Part shown: piece after piece, positions 18,913-28,536 of the stretch
Layout of the letters: the number at the start of each line of letters is the position of its first letter
Position numbering within the stretch: the stretch's first letter is position 1
Assembly (NCBI GenBank): GCA_013816805.1
Contig: JACDDS010000006.1
Coordinates: 149,407 to 213,406 of the forward strand
Direction of reading: 5' to 3'
Length of the DNA: 64,000 bases
Source: Chitinophagales bacterium
GTDB taxonomy: Bacteria > Bacteroidota > Bacteroidia > Chitinophagales > UBA10324
Translations under genes and position numbers: made by a program
The notes under the pieces: generated by a model
Database searches by the model: none
Told to the model about the DNA's origin: nothing
The model's input: only the letters and a program-made list of their open reading frames with translations

Positions 18913-20001
18913 TTAACCGTTTGCTTTTACGGTTATCTTTACCCGGTGCCAGGCATTATTCATATATCCTTTAAAATTCCAAACGTCTTTTAAATCCTCT
19001 GGCTGAGTATTTAATTCCATATCAATAGCACGGGCTATAATTTCGTGTGCTCCATTTTCTAATTTCAACTTCGTTTCCCAAAACGTCCACGCATACCGTT
19101 CCCCTCCTTGCGAAAGTGACGCGATGGTCCAGGTTTGACCGCTGTTTGTTGAAACTTCAACTCGCAAGATTTCTTTTCCTCCATTACCTATCGCCCATCC
19201 TTGTACCGTTATCTTCCCATTATCAAGTTCTGCATTGTTTAGAGGTGAAGTGATGGCGCAATTTACATTCAGCTCACTTAACTGTACCCCGGAATTCCAA
19301 TCCACGGTATCTGCATCTGCTTCCGGCGGAAATAATCGATAAGCATGATCCTGAAAATAATTTTTGGAAGGCTCAGCTTGCAAGGTGATCTGGTTGAGCC
19401 ATTTTACACTTCGGGCACCAATATATCCGGGAACTACAGCACGCAATGGAAAACCATGAGTCGGTGGTAATGGCTTGCCATCCATTTCATAAGCAAGCAG
19501 CACTTCTTCACTCATAGCTTTCTCTATAGAAATGGAAGCACCAAAGCCCACATTCTCTCCATGCCGGAATACTTCATCAGCACCTATAAATTCTATATAG
19601 CGTGCAGCAGGGCTTACACCACACGCTCTTAAAATTTCATTTAACGGTACGCCAGTCCAGTAGGTATTTCCAATAGCGCCTTCTTTCCATGGCACTTCAC
19701 CAGGGATCGGTGCAACAGAAATCAATTCAGTCCGGCGATTTCCTGCGCATTGCAAAGTTGCCATTACAGTGCGTCTTGTGAAGTTGTTCCTCAGGCTTTC
19801 CATCGTGAACTCTAATTCGTGATTTACCATACCATTTATCTTTAATCGAAAAGCAGAAACATCAATTTCAGGTATTTCACCATGGTTGCGTATGTAGAAT
19901 TCTTCGTAGGGTGTTATAAAATTTTCACGCAGCTTGCTCAACGGCGGCTCCGCATTTACAGGGTTGGTTGTGTGAATTATAAGATTTGGATCTTTATCCA
20001 T
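18913..20001 (-). CDS. Sulfite oxidase-like molybdopterin oxidoreductase, cytosolic
   Basis: 362 aa without a signal peptide. The SUOX/YedY-like Moco domain is recognised from FYIRNHGEIPEID, TLQCAGNRR (Cys that ligates Mo, near residue 90) and GFPLRAVVPGYIGARSVKWL. The C-terminal Mo-co dimerisation domain includes VQGWAIGNGGKEILRVEVSTNSGQTW and YAWTFWE. No haem or Tat signal is seen. It probably oxidises sulfite or a related sulfur/nitrogen substrate. It diverges from the membrane/NTPase pair at 20118. Confidence 0.9.
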   Translation of the reverse strand: MDKDPNLIIHTTNPVNAEPPLSKLRENFITPYEEFYIRNHGEIPEIDVSAFRLKINGMVNHELEFTMESLRNNFTRRTVMATLQCAGNRRTELISVAPIPGEVPWKEGAIGNTYWTGVPLNEILRACGVSPAARYIEFIGADEVFRHGENVGFGASISIEKAMSEEVLLAYEMDGKPLPPTHGFPLRAVVPGYIGARSVKWLNQITLQAEPSKNYFQDHAYRLFPPEADADTVDWNSGVQLSELNVNCAITSPLNNAELDNGKITVQGWAIGNGGKEILRVEVSTNSGQTWTIASLSQGGERYAWTFWETKLKLENGAHEIIARAIDMELNTQPEDLKDVWNFKGYMNNAWHRVKITVKANG

Positions 20002-20117
20002 ATCTGAAGTTTTGAAGTAGTTTACAAAGATAAGAGTACAATGTAAAGACTGATGGTCGGCATAACTGCTAAGTACTGCTAAGTTTTTAAAATCTAATAT
20101 CTTGTTGGCAATACACT

Positions 20118-21161
20118 ATGAATATCGAAATAATAACCAGCTCAAGAAAGCAACTTTATTACCGGCTTATTGCCCTCTGGGCAGTTTGTGAAGGTATGCT
20201 TGGCGGAATTATTCACGGATTCAACCTGCCGGTAACCGGATTAATTGTCGGGAGCGGAGCGGTAATTATCATCTGCCTTATTGGATTTTTTGTACCTGAA
20301 AAGGGTTCGATTATTAAAGCAACCATTATCGTTGCAATTTTTAAATTGATGCTGAGTCCCCAAAGTCCATTGCCTGCTTACTTTGCAGTGTTTTTTCAGG
20401 GAATAACCGGTGAACTGGTTTTCTCTTTTCTACGATCAATAAAGGCACCTGTTACAGGAAGGTTTTACAAAATCTTATGTATCATTTTTGCAACACTTGC
20501 ACTGATGGAATCAGGCCTTCAGCGGATTGTTGTTACAACTCTTATTTATGGGACCGCTTTCTGGAAAGCTGTAAATGATTTTATTAACGGACTTACCCAT
20601 CAGAAATCCATTTCCAACTATAGCTTATTGATTGCCGGATCATATGTTGCACTCCATTTTATTGCTGGATTATTTATAGGATTTACAGCCGCCACAATTC
20701 CTGCTAATTTGAGAAAATGGAAACAGTTATATCAGCCGGGAATTTTAATCAATACTGAAGAAACTATAGTTCCTAAAACAGCAAAAAAAAATACCTTTTG
20801 GAGAAAGGGCTTGTTTTTAGTGTGGACCGCTTTGCTCATGCTCTTTTTTCAATCTGAATTTAAAGTTGGAAGACCGCTTTTATCTTCTGATGATACCCTT
20901 CACATTCTCATCCGTTCTGCATTGATTTTTTTAAGCTGGTATTTCCTCGTCAGCCCTTTGCTTACTTTTTTTATGAAGAAATGGCTGGAAAGGCAAAAAA
21001 TAAAATCAAAATCAACCATAAATGATATTTTACTATTAATACCGTCCATCAAATATTTATTATTAAAATGCTGGCAATATTCAAGAGATGAAAAGGGTTT
21101 GAGAAGGCTTCAGAAATTCTTGAAAATAGCTCTGGTTAATTCCCTTTATGAATGTAGCTGA
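20118..21161 (+). CDS. Polytopic membrane protein, ECF-transporter-like, unknown function
   Basis: 347 aa. The first half has several hydrophobic helices with small-residue motifs (CEGMLGGIIHGFNLPVTGLIVGSGAV and VAIFKLMLSP) reminiscent of ECF/CbiM substrate-binding membrane proteins. A cytosolic linker near 220 leads to two more helices and a basic C-terminal tail. The tail runs 14 bp into the downstream P-loop NTPase gene, so they are probably coupled. The ECF likeness is a visual impression, not a firm family call. Confidence 0.6.
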   Translation: MNIEIITSSRKQLYYRLIALWAVCEGMLGGIIHGFNLPVTGLIVGSGAVIIICLIGFFVPEKGSIIKATIIVAIFKLMLSPQSPLPAYFAVFFQGITGELVFSFLRSIKAPVTGRFYKILCIIFATLALMESGLQRIVVTTLIYGTAFWKAVNDFINGLTHQKSISNYSLLIAGSYVALHFIAGLFIGFTAATIPANLRKWKQLYQPGILINTEETIVPKTAKKNTFWRKGLFLVWTALLMLFFQSEFKVGRPLLSSDDTLHILIRSALIFLSWYFLVSPLLTFFMKKWLERQKIKSKSTINDILLLIPSIKYLLLKCWQYSRDEKGLRRLQKFLKIALVNSLYECS

Positions 21162-21624
21162 AAGGAAAATATGGATCCTTTCAGGGCCTGTTCAATCAGG
21201 AAAAACCACGCGGCTTCTTATGTGGTTGCACAATAAAAAAAATGTATGGGGAATTCTGACTCCTGTCATTAATGGTCAGCGCTTTTTCATGGATGCTTCG
21301 AACAAAGAAATATTTGCAATGGAGGCCATTCAGGGAGAAACAGATGTAATTGCAGTTGGGAAATATATTTTTAGTAAAGATGCATTCGTTATGGCGGAAA
21401 AGGTTCTGCAAAATTCAATTCACAAAAAAGGATATCTGATTGTTGATGAAATTGGAAAGCTGGAGATCAGGGGAGAAGGATTTTGCAATGTACTTTTTGA
21501 GATACTGAATCATGCTGGTCAGGAACTTCGATTGATATTAGTAATACGTGAGGAATTGTTAGATGCCGTATTACAATTCTGGAATATTAATAAATATCAA
21601 AACTTCAATGAGTTGAATGAATAA
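21148..21624 (+). CDS. THEP1-like P-loop nucleoside-triphosphatase
   Basis: 158 aa. Walker A GPVQSGKT lies at 13-20, and Walker B GYLIVDEIGKLEI has its acidic pair D100/E101. The DEIGKLE motif is diagnostic of the THEP1/NTPase_1 family. Family members hydrolyse NTPs slowly and their role is unclear. Overlap with the upstream membrane gene suggests it energises or regulates that protein. Confidence 0.82.
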   Translation: MNVAERKIWILSGPVQSGKTTRLLMWLHNKKNVWGILTPVINGQRFFMDASNKEIFAMEAIQGETDVIAVGKYIFSKDAFVMAEKVLQNSIHKKGYLIVDEIGKLEIRGEGFCNVLFEILNHAGQELRLILVIREELLDAVLQFWNINKYQNFNELNE

Positions 21625-21666
21625 TTTTTTAACCGCAATAGAAATCTATTTTATTTGTAAATGAAA

Positions 21667-22542
21667 CTATCTCAATATCAGCATAAGTATAAATGCTGCG
21701 GAAAGAGTTACCGAGCTTAGCATATTCAGCGTCATGGTGCGGTCAAACGAGATTACCTCTTTTCCTTTCCTGAATTCATAATACCACCTTAGAAAATAAA
21801 TATTGACCGGAAGTATAGCAAGCAAATAAATGAGAGTTGAAATCCATTGCTTTTCGAAATAAAATAATGCAACAAGAATTAATGATGCAATGAAAAAAAT
21901 AAGGGAAGCAAATACAAATGTTCCATTGATACCAAGCAACATACTGAGTGTTCTGTCTCCATGAATACGATCTTCTTCATGCTGATAAATTTGAGTTACC
22001 GGATAGGAACCAAGCAAAAAGAGCGTGCTTACCATTCCGAATACTAAGTTTTCACCTATAGGGATATTTAAGTTTCCAGCTCCAGCCTGAACAGCCAGGT
22101 AGGTAAATAATCCCTGAAATAAAGTAACTGTTATTGCTCCTGAAACAGGAAATTTTTTTAACCGTATTTTATGCCAGCTATATGCTTTTGAAACCATGAG
22201 GTATATAAAAATCATAAGCGCAAAGCGGATATCAATAAAGGCTGCAGTACCAATTGAAGCGATATCAAAAACAATGACCAGATACCAAAGTTCAACGGAC
22301 ACTTTCGGCGGATGCTTCAAGCCTCCTATACTTTTTTCGTCCTTGTCACAATAGCTGTTGTATCCATTGCTGGCAGGATAAACTAAAAAATGTAACACTA
22401 TAAAAACCAGGATCGCTTTAAAAATATCCACATGAATATTAAGCAATGCAAACCAATAAACCGGCATTAAAAAAAGAGAAAAGGGAATGCGCAAAAGACG
22501 AATTGCGTTCCACCAATTGCCGGGGGAAGAAGGTGCATTCAA
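21667..22542 (-). CDS. UbiA-family prenyltransferase-like membrane protein
   Basis: 291 aa with eight or nine hydrophobic helices. The first Asp-rich site is NSYCDKDEKSIGG (variant of NDxxDxxxD) and the second is EEDRIHGDRT, as in UbiA enzymes that transfer isoprenoid chains onto aromatic or quinone precursors. It lies 34 bp downstream of hmgA on the same strand, so co-transcription is likely. Homogentisate is a prenyl acceptor in some organisms, but that link is inference. Confidence 0.82.
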   Translation of the reverse strand: MNAPSSPGNWWNAIRLLRIPFSLFLMPVYWFALLNIHVDIFKAILVFIVLHFLVYPASNGYNSYCDKDEKSIGGLKHPPKVSVELWYLVIVFDIASIGTAAFIDIRFALMIFIYLMVSKAYSWHKIRLKKFPVSGAITVTLFQGLFTYLAVQAGAGNLNIPIGENLVFGMVSTLFLLGSYPVTQIYQHEEDRIHGDRTLSMLLGINGTFVFASLIFFIASLILVALFYFEKQWISTLIYLLAILPVNIYFLRWYYEFRKGKEVISFDRTMTLNMLSSVTLSAAFILMLILR

Positions 22543-22576
22543 CTCTATGAATCGTTCCGGTCTGTTATAAAATTTT

Positions 22577-23764
22577 TCAGGGTATCATCAATTCGTCGCG
22601 GTCCTTATCGTTAAGCCAGGAAAGGTGATAACTCTTATCTTCGATCTTCACGGCCTCTTCTGTTAGCTGGAGCGGGTGAAAGGTATCAATCATTACGGCT
22701 AATTCTTTAGTCTCCTTTGCCCCAATACTTTTTTCAACGGTACCCGGGTGAGGTCCGTGCGGAATACCTCCCGGGTGAATAGTGATCATTCCTTTTGTTA
22801 CATGCTTTCTGCTCATAAAATCACCGTCTACGTAATATAAAATTTCATCACTGTCCACGTTGCTGTGGTTATATGGGGCGGGGATTGATAACGGATGATA
22901 ATCAAACAACCTGGGGCAAAAAGAACAGACCACGAAGTTCCTGCCTTCAAATGTCTGGTGAACAGGCGGCGGCTGATGAATACGGCCAGTGATAGGTTCA
23001 AAATTATGGATTGAAAATCCCCATGGATAATTATAGCCGTCCCAACCAATTACATCGAACGGATGATACAAATAATGGTAGGGATACATCATGCCTTTCT
23101 TTCGGATGTAGATGAGGAAATCGCCTTTTTCATCGTGAGTTTCCAATTCTTTAGGAACTTTTATATCCCGTTCATAATACGGAGCATGCTCCAGCAATTG
23201 TCCTGCTTCATTTAAATATCTTTTTGGAGGAACAATAGGGCTAAAAGACTCGGCAATAAGTAAGCGATTGTTTGAATCATTAAAATAAATCTGGTAAATA
23301 GTTCCACGCGGAATAATTAAGTAATCGCCATATTCGAAATCAATATTGCCATACATTGTTTTAAGCGTGCCGGAACCAACGTGAACGAATATCAGCTCAT
23401 CGGCGTCTCCGTTTTTCATGAAATAATCTGTGGTCGAACTTTTAGGTGCAGCGAGAGAAATGTGAACGTCACTATTTACAAGTACGGGTTTCCTGCTTTT
23501 TAAGAAATCATTTTCGGATGCAATGTCAAACCCATCAAAGCTCCGGTGAAGCATTTGCCTTGGGGCCGCTAGTTTTGGCTCAACGGAATAAGGCTTGTCT
23601 ACCGATTTAATCATGGTAGGTGCATAATTGTGATACAGCAATGAATAAAGACTTGAAAAGCCTTCGGTGGAAAACAACTGTTCAGAATATAGTTCACCCC
23701 CGGGTTTTCTAAATTGGGTGTGTCTTTTTGGAGGAATGCTTCCTAATTTGTGATAATATGGCAT
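22577..23764 (-). CDS. hmgA: Homogentisate 1,2-dioxygenase
   Basis: 395 aa. The N-terminus MPYYHKLGSIPPKRHTQFRKPGGELYSEQLFSTEGF is the short bacterial HGD type. A cupin core follows: GSGTLKTMYGNIDFEYGDYLIIPRGTIYQ, GWDGYNYPWGFSIHNFEPITGRIHQPPPVHQTFEG, EILYYVDGDF and HPGGIPHGPHPG, which hold the Fe(II)-binding His and Glu residues. It opens the homogentisate ring in tyrosine/phenylalanine catabolism. Confidence 0.95.
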   Translation of the reverse strand: MPYYHKLGSIPPKRHTQFRKPGGELYSEQLFSTEGFSSLYSLLYHNYAPTMIKSVDKPYSVEPKLAAPRQMLHRSFDGFDIASENDFLKSRKPVLVNSDVHISLAAPKSSTTDYFMKNGDADELIFVHVGSGTLKTMYGNIDFEYGDYLIIPRGTIYQIYFNDSNNRLLIAESFSPIVPPKRYLNEAGQLLEHAPYYERDIKVPKELETHDEKGDFLIYIRKKGMMYPYHYLYHPFDVIGWDGYNYPWGFSIHNFEPITGRIHQPPPVHQTFEGRNFVVCSFCPRLFDYHPLSIPAPYNHSNVDSDEILYYVDGDFMSRKHVTKGMITIHPGGIPHGPHPGTVEKSIGAKETKELAVMIDTFHPLQLTEEAVKIEDKSYHLSWLNDKDRDELMIP

Positions 23765-23857
23765 TACATTTTTTTACGCAAAATTAATCTATAATCAGGG
23801 ATGATATCGAGCAGGAACAGAACTCAAGTATCTAATAACAACCTGTGTATAGATCTT

Positions 23858-24265
23858 CTAATCAAAACTACCTTTTCTCATTTCTTTCTTTTCTGAATGT
23901 CTTTTCTTTAGCTGTAATCGTTTTGCTTTTTGAGCTGCCGTAAGTGCAGTTGGTATGCGCTTCTTCTTTTTCTCAAGCGCTTTTGTAAGCAATTCATCAA
24001 AACGCTGGATCGCTTTTTTCTTATTTGCAAATTGTGACCTTGCTGTTTGGCAGGATATCATCAATCGCCCTTCTGAGTTGATCCGGTTTTTCAGTTTTTG
24101 AAGTATAAGATTCTTCTGATCATCAGTGAGTGAAGAGGTATTCTTTACATTGAAATATAGTTCCACCTTTGTCTCTACCTTATTTACGTTCTGACCGCCT
24201 TTACCACCACTTCTGGCAGTTTTAAAGTCAAGCTCAGGATGTAGAATGGAGACATTGAATGCCAT
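23858..24265 (-). CDS. arfB: Peptidyl-tRNA hydrolase ArfB (GGQ ribosome-rescue factor)
   Basis: 135 aa from the ATG at 24265; an earlier in-frame ATG at 24340 would add 25 unlikely residues that overlap the rplU promoter. ARSGGKGGQNVNKVETKVEL holds the GGQ that enters the peptidyl-transferase centre (residues 23-25). The basic tail (KKKKRIPTALTAAQKAKRLQLKKRHSEKK) is the mRNA-channel sensor. It frees stalled non-stop ribosomes. Confidence 0.93.
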   Translation of the reverse strand: MAFNVSILHPELDFKTARSGGKGGQNVNKVETKVELYFNVKNTSSLTDDQKNLILQKLKNRINSEGRLMISCQTARSQFANKKKAIQRFDELLTKALEKKKKRIPTALTAAQKAKRLQLKKRHSEKKEMRKGSFD

Positions 24266-24317
24266 GGTTGCATCAGTTATTCGTAAAAACCAGGAGGTAA
24301 AATTAAAATTCCTTTGG

Positions 24318-24349
24318 TTTGGACGTTTAGGTGGTATCATTTATCTTTG
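24318..24349 (+). promoter_or_regulatory. Promoter of rplU-rpmA
   Basis: TTTG (24318-24321), a 20-bp spacer and TATCTTTG (24342-24349) match the Bacteroidota consensus. The rplU ATG begins 19 nt downstream of the -7 box. Confidence 0.75.
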
Positions 24350-24367
24350 CACACTCAAAAAAAACAC

Positions 24368-24664
24368 ATGTACGCAATTGTAGATATTGCAGGTCAGCAA
24401 TTTAAGGTGGAGGCAGGGAAAGAAATTTTTGTGCATCGTTTACAGGGAAATTCCGGCGACAAAGTGGAATTCGGTAACATACTTCTGCAAATTGATAACG
24501 GCTCCATCTTAAAAACGGATGCTCCCAAGGTTTCAGCAACCATTGTTGAGCACCTGAAAGGGGATAAGGTAATTGCATTTAAAAAGAAGCGCAGAAAGGG
24601 ATACAAAAAGAAGATTGGCCATCGCCAGTACCTGACTAAAATTAAGATTGAAGCAATTGCATAA
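24368..24664 (+). CDS. rplU: 50S ribosomal protein L21
   Basis: 98 aa from ATG 24368 (MYAIVDIAGQQFKVEAG), the conserved L21 start. The in-frame ATG at 24314 lies upstream of the promoter and is rejected. KKRRKGYKKKIGHRQYLTKIKI is the L21 rRNA-binding signature. It is followed 32 bp later by rpmA, the usual partner. Confidence 0.97.
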   Translation: MYAIVDIAGQQFKVEAGKEIFVHRLQGNSGDKVEFGNILLQIDNGSILKTDAPKVSATIVEHLKGDKVIAFKKKRRKGYKKKIGHRQYLTKIKIEAIA

Positions 24665-24696
24665 TGGTTTAAAATTTACATTCGAAATAGTTTTAT

Positions 24697-24987
24697 ATGG
24701 CTCATAAAAAAGGCGAAGGCAGCTCTAAAAACGGCCGTGATTCGCATGCACAGCGGTTGGGTATAAAAATTTTTGGTGGACAGGCGGCAATTCCGGGAAA
24801 CATCATTGTTCGACAGCGCGGAACAAAATTTTATCCCGGCAATGGAGTAGGAATGGGTAAAGACCACACCATCTTTGCTATGGAAACAGGTATAGTACAG
24901 TTCCAAAGAAAACGGGGGGAAAGAAATTATATCAGCATAATTCCAGGCAAAGATCTCACGGTAGTAGATCCTCCCTCACCTTCTTAA
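24697..24987 (+). CDS. rpmA: 50S ribosomal protein L27
   Basis: 96 aa. The N-terminus [29 protein letters not shown] is the canonical L27 tail that reaches the peptidyl-transferase centre, without the cleavable extension of Firmicutes. [26 protein letters not shown] follows. It is co-transcribed with rplU and ends at a strong terminator. Confidence 0.98.
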   Translation: MAHKKGEGSSKNGRDSHAQRLGIKIFGGQAAIPGNIIVRQRGTKFYPGNGVGMGKDHTIFAMETGIVQFQRKRGERNYISIIPGKDLTVVDPPSPS

Positions 24988-25008
24988 TAACAAATATTTT
25001 ATTGATGC

Positions 25009-25037
25009 AACCCTTCTACTGCGGAAGGGTTTTTTTA
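25009..25037 (+). terminator. Rho-independent terminator after rpmA
   Basis: Stem AACCCTTC / GAAGGGTT with loop TACTGCG, followed by a T-run. Confidence 0.92.
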
Positions 25038-25268
25038 TTTTATCACTATTCATCACTTATTTACTGTAGCTTAATATATTTCGTATCTGTGACAGAATCA
25101 ATCAACAATTTTCAGTTATTCGGGTTACTATAAATGTTAACAGCTTAGTAAATTTACATAGTAAAAATCATCCTATGACAGACAAGTTCAAATACTCAGG
25201 AATTGCTTATTAAGCTGAATTATTTTATATAAAAAAAGTTCAATTTCACACATAATAAATTAATTGCT

Positions 25269-26318
25269 TTGAAAAATTCTTACTCCAAGTCTGACCCGGT
25301 GCGCATTCTTATTGGGATTGCAGCCTTTATGATTGTAGTCGCTGGCATTCGTTCGGTGGCTCCAATTATCAATCAGCTTCTGCTTGCAATAATTATAGCA
25401 CTCACTTTAAGTCCGTTAATAACATGGCTTATGTCGAAAGGCCGATCTCATACAACTTCAGTTATCATTACTGTTTTGGTTGCTGTAATCGGGGGCTTGG
25501 CCCTGGCGGGTATGTTTGGTGTAGCATTGGCTGGATTAATTAAACAGTTACCTCAGTATACCAGCCAGTTTACAGAGTTGAAAGCAAGTTTTGAACAGTA
25601 TCTTAATGATATGCGAATTGATTCAAGCATCGTTATGGGGGCTGCTCCCGACCCTTCAGAAATTGTTAATATCAGCACTCAAATCCTGAGTTCTATCAGC
25701 TCTGCCCTTGGTACTACCTTAATTGTCTTGGTGATTGCTGCTTTAATGCTGGCTGAAGCGCCACAGCTTACCCAAACTTTGGTAAGCCTTAGCCCGGGTG
25801 CTACCAATTTTATGCAAAAAGCGTATAAGATCAGGACTGAAGTGATGCGCTATCTTTCCATGCTTGGGCTTATGAACTTAATGATAGCAGCAGGTAACAC
25901 TATAGTCTTTTTTATACTTGGGGTAGATTATGCAATAGTTTGGGGTGTTTTATCCTTCTTTCTTGCTTTTGTTCCTTATGTAGGATTTATTTTATATGCC
26001 GTGGCACCCATGTTGGTATTATTAATAGAAGCAGGCTGGATTAAAGCAATCATACTAATAGGGTTACTGTTTGCAATAAATTTTGTAGTGGATAATGTGA
26101 TTAAGCCGATTTTTATGAAGGGAGGATTCAATATTTCCTTTCTGGTCATTATGCTCTCTTTTATTTTCTGGGGATATATATTCGGCGCAATCGGTTTTAT
26201 TCTCGCAGTGCCGTTAACCATGACGGCTAAAATACTTTTGCTCGATGAAGAGCCCGATGTAGATGTAAGATTACCTGGTGAAGAAGATTATGACTCACGA
26301 AAAGTTGGGAATGTATAA
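25269..26318 (+). CDS. AI-2E family transporter (PerM/YdiK type)
   Basis: 349 aa from a TTG start. About eight membrane helices are arranged in the AI-2E exporter pattern, with a central soluble region (residues 90-150). LVIAALMLAEAPQ and the C-terminal block FAINFVVDNVIKPIFMKGGFNISFLVIMLSFIFWGYIFGAIGFILAVPLTMTAKI are family signatures. The substrate is unknown; many members are not AI-2 exporters. It is monocistronic. Confidence 0.9.
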   Translation: MKNSYSKSDPVRILIGIAAFMIVVAGIRSVAPIINQLLLAIIIALTLSPLITWLMSKGRSHTTSVIITVLVAVIGGLALAGMFGVALAGLIKQLPQYTSQFTELKASFEQYLNDMRIDSSIVMGAAPDPSEIVNISTQILSSISSALGTTLIVLVIAALMLAEAPQLTQTLVSLSPGATNFMQKAYKIRTEVMRYLSMLGLMNLMIAAGNTIVFFILGVDYAIVWGVLSFFLAFVPYVGFILYAVAPMLVLLIEAGWIKAIILIGLLFAINFVVDNVIKPIFMKGGFNISFLVIMLSFIFWGYIFGAIGFILAVPLTMTAKILLLDEEPDVDVRLPGEEDYDSRKVGNV

Positions 26319-26563
26319 GGTCTGAACATATAATTTGTTTCGGTTACCTCATTGTAGATGTAAATTATAGAAGAAGAAGCTTTTATCTAAAAAGTCTTCT
26401 TATAGCGTGGGAATTTAATCTGAAGACCTCTCTCATTCAGTTCCAAATAATTCTTGTTCAGAATCAATTTTAAGGGTTTCGTAAGTAATATCCATTTGAA
26501 GCGAACCCTGAGATTAGAATAATAGTTTGATAGCCAAACCTAAAACTATTTAACTAATTCAAC

Positions 26564-28453
26564 ATGAACTTACAAAATTTTAAAAAACAAACAGGACTTC
26601 TGATGGGCAGCATTTTGCTGTTATCATCTAACTCCTTTTCACAGTCACCAGGTGAGCTCGATCCATCGTTCAGCAGTGATGGCATCGTTACCACGACTGT
26701 TGGTACTTCCAATGAACAGGCTTACGATATAGCCATTACCGCTGATAATAAAATTGTAGCCGTAGGCCAAACCTGGAATGGCAACAACAATGATATGATC
26801 GTGATTCGATACAATGCAGATGGTACCCTTGATAATAGTTTCAGTGGTGATGGCATTGTTGTTACGCCTGTTGGTGCAGGAAACGATTACAGTGAAGGAG
26901 TTGCTTTACAAGCCGACGGAAAAATTGTTGTATGTGGTGAAACCGAGCAAGGCACCGAGCTTGATGTAATTGTGCTGCGGTATAATACTGATGGCACTCT
27001 TGACCAGACTTTTGATGCTGACGGAAAAAAAATAGTGGACTACGGTCCCGGCGATGACATAGGGCGTGATGTGAAAATACAAGTTGATGGCAAGATTATT
27101 ATATGCGGAACCACCTTTAATGGCAGCAATAGCGATTTATTGGTTGCACGATTTAATACCAATGGTTCGCCTGATGTAAGTTTTAATACAACAGGATATG
27201 TTAAAAAACCAATCGGTCCTGGTAATGACGCTGTGTTTCAATTAGAGATTCAGCCTGATGGCAAAATTGCAGCTGGCGGGTATATTTCCACAGCATCTGC
27301 GGGTGATCCTGATGTTTTATTAATACGTCTGAATGCAAATGGAACGATGGATAACACCTTTGATGGTGATGGTATTTCCATTACCCAATGGGGAGGCGTT
27401 TCTGCAAACGCGGGCAGTGCCTATTGCCTCGAATTACAAAGCGATGGTAAGATAGTAATGGGAGGTCGTATTGAAGTACCCCCCCTTGGTACTTATTCAG
27501 GCAGAATGGTAGTTGCGCGTTATAACAGCAATGGAACATTCGATCAAAGTTTTGCAAATAATGGAATTTTTGATATATCCATTTCAACCACTGGCGTTAA
27601 TGTAAGTGAAACTATAAACGACATTGCTATTCAGGCCGATGGAAAAATTGTTGCTACTGCATCATCATACTATGGAATGCCACCAGCATCTTTTCTTCTT
27701 TTAAGAATTACTACGAACGGAACATTAGATAACTCTTTTGGTGGAGGTGATGGATATGTCTTTACGGATATAGGAAACGATAATCTGGAAGATCTTGCCA
27801 CTGTTGTAAAGATTCAACCCGATGGAAAAATTATACAGGGTGGATATACTTTCAATGGAAGCAATAATGATGTAGCTATTGTAAGATATTTAGCTGAAGG
27901 ATCGGGTCCTGCTAATTGCTTTTCTGCACCGCTCTGGTTATTTGCTGATAACATTGGGAGCACAAAAGCAACAGTTCACTGGGATCCTTTAACAGGTGCT
28001 AATAAATACAAAGTGCAGTACCGTGTTTCTGGAACAAAAACCTGGTCATCTGTAAATGCAACAACTAATGAAAAAACACTGAAAAACCTGACGGCTTCGA
28101 CCACTTATGAATACCGTGTTAAAGGTATTTGTGCTAATGGTTCCAGTCCATGGAGCAATACGTCAACCTTTACAACATCCGCTTTACGGATGGATGCTCT
28201 TTCTTCCAATCCTGAAGAATTAACTGTGAGCATATATCCCAACCCGGCCTCCGATGTTCTGAATATTTCTGTCAACAAGGAAATATCAAACGGAACCATT
28301 ATTATTCATGATATAAATGGAAGAACCATGTTATCTCAAATGATAATGAATAATAACCAGGTGGATGTCAGTACACTTTCACCAGGAGTTTATATTGTAG
28401 AAGTCAGGGCCGAAAATCTTTTAAGTACATTTCATAAAATAATAGTGAACTAG
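26564..28453 (+). CDS. Secreted delta-60 repeat protein with FN3 domain and T9SS tail
   Basis: 629 aa. A signal peptide (to about residue 27) is followed by at least seven repeats of about 52-60 aa, each with an (A/Q)ADGKIV-type strand and (A)RYN.DGTLD.SF, the delta-60 repeat signature; these fold as a beta-propeller-like array. A fibronectin III domain spans about 450-540 (KATVHWDPLTGANKYKVQYRV). The tail VSIYPNPASDVLNI to FHKIIVN is a T9SS type A sorting domain. Confidence 0.9.
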   Translation: MNLQNFKKQTGLLMGSILLLSSNSFSQSPGELDPSFSSDGIVTTTVGTSNEQAYDIAITADNKIVAVGQTWNGNNNDMIVIRYNADGTLDNSFSGDGIVVTPVGAGNDYSEGVALQADGKIVVCGETEQGTELDVIVLRYNTDGTLDQTFDADGKKIVDYGPGDDIGRDVKIQVDGKIIICGTTFNGSNSDLLVARFNTNGSPDVSFNTTGYVKKPIGPGNDAVFQLEIQPDGKIAAGGYISTASAGDPDVLLIRLNANGTMDNTFDGDGISITQWGGVSANAGSAYCLELQSDGKIVMGGRIEVPPLGTYSGRMVVARYNSNGTFDQSFANNGIFDISISTTGVNVSETINDIAIQADGKIVATASSYYGMPPASFLLLRITTNGTLDNSFGGGDGYVFTDIGNDNLEDLATVVKIQPDGKIIQGGYTFNGSNNDVAIVRYLAEGSGPANCFSAPLWLFADNIGSTKATVHWDPLTGANKYKVQYRVSGTKTWSSVNATTNEKTLKNLTASTTYEYRVKGICANGSSPWSNTSTFTTSALRMDALSSNPEELTVSIYPNPASDVLNISVNKEISNGTIIIHDINGRTMLSQMIMNNNQVDVSTLSPGVYIVEVRAENLLSTFHKIIVN

Positions 28454-28476
28454 AATAAGGGTAACATCATCATTTA

Positions 28477-28502
28477 AAGGGCTGCTTCGGCAGCTCTTTT
28501 TA
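28477..28502 (+). terminator. Rho-independent terminator
   Basis: Stem GGGCTGC / GCAGCTC with a TTCG tetraloop (28486-28489), followed by a T-run. It lies between the delta-60 gene and the convergent YqcI/YcgG gene. Confidence 0.9.
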
Positions 28503-28536
28503 TTTGCTAAGCGTGTTAAAAACTAAGAAGATAAAA

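Noticed and set aside
24314..24367. 18-residue N-terminal extension of L21
   Set aside because: The upstream ATG lies before the promoter -7 box; L21 starts MYAIV, matching the ATG at 24368.
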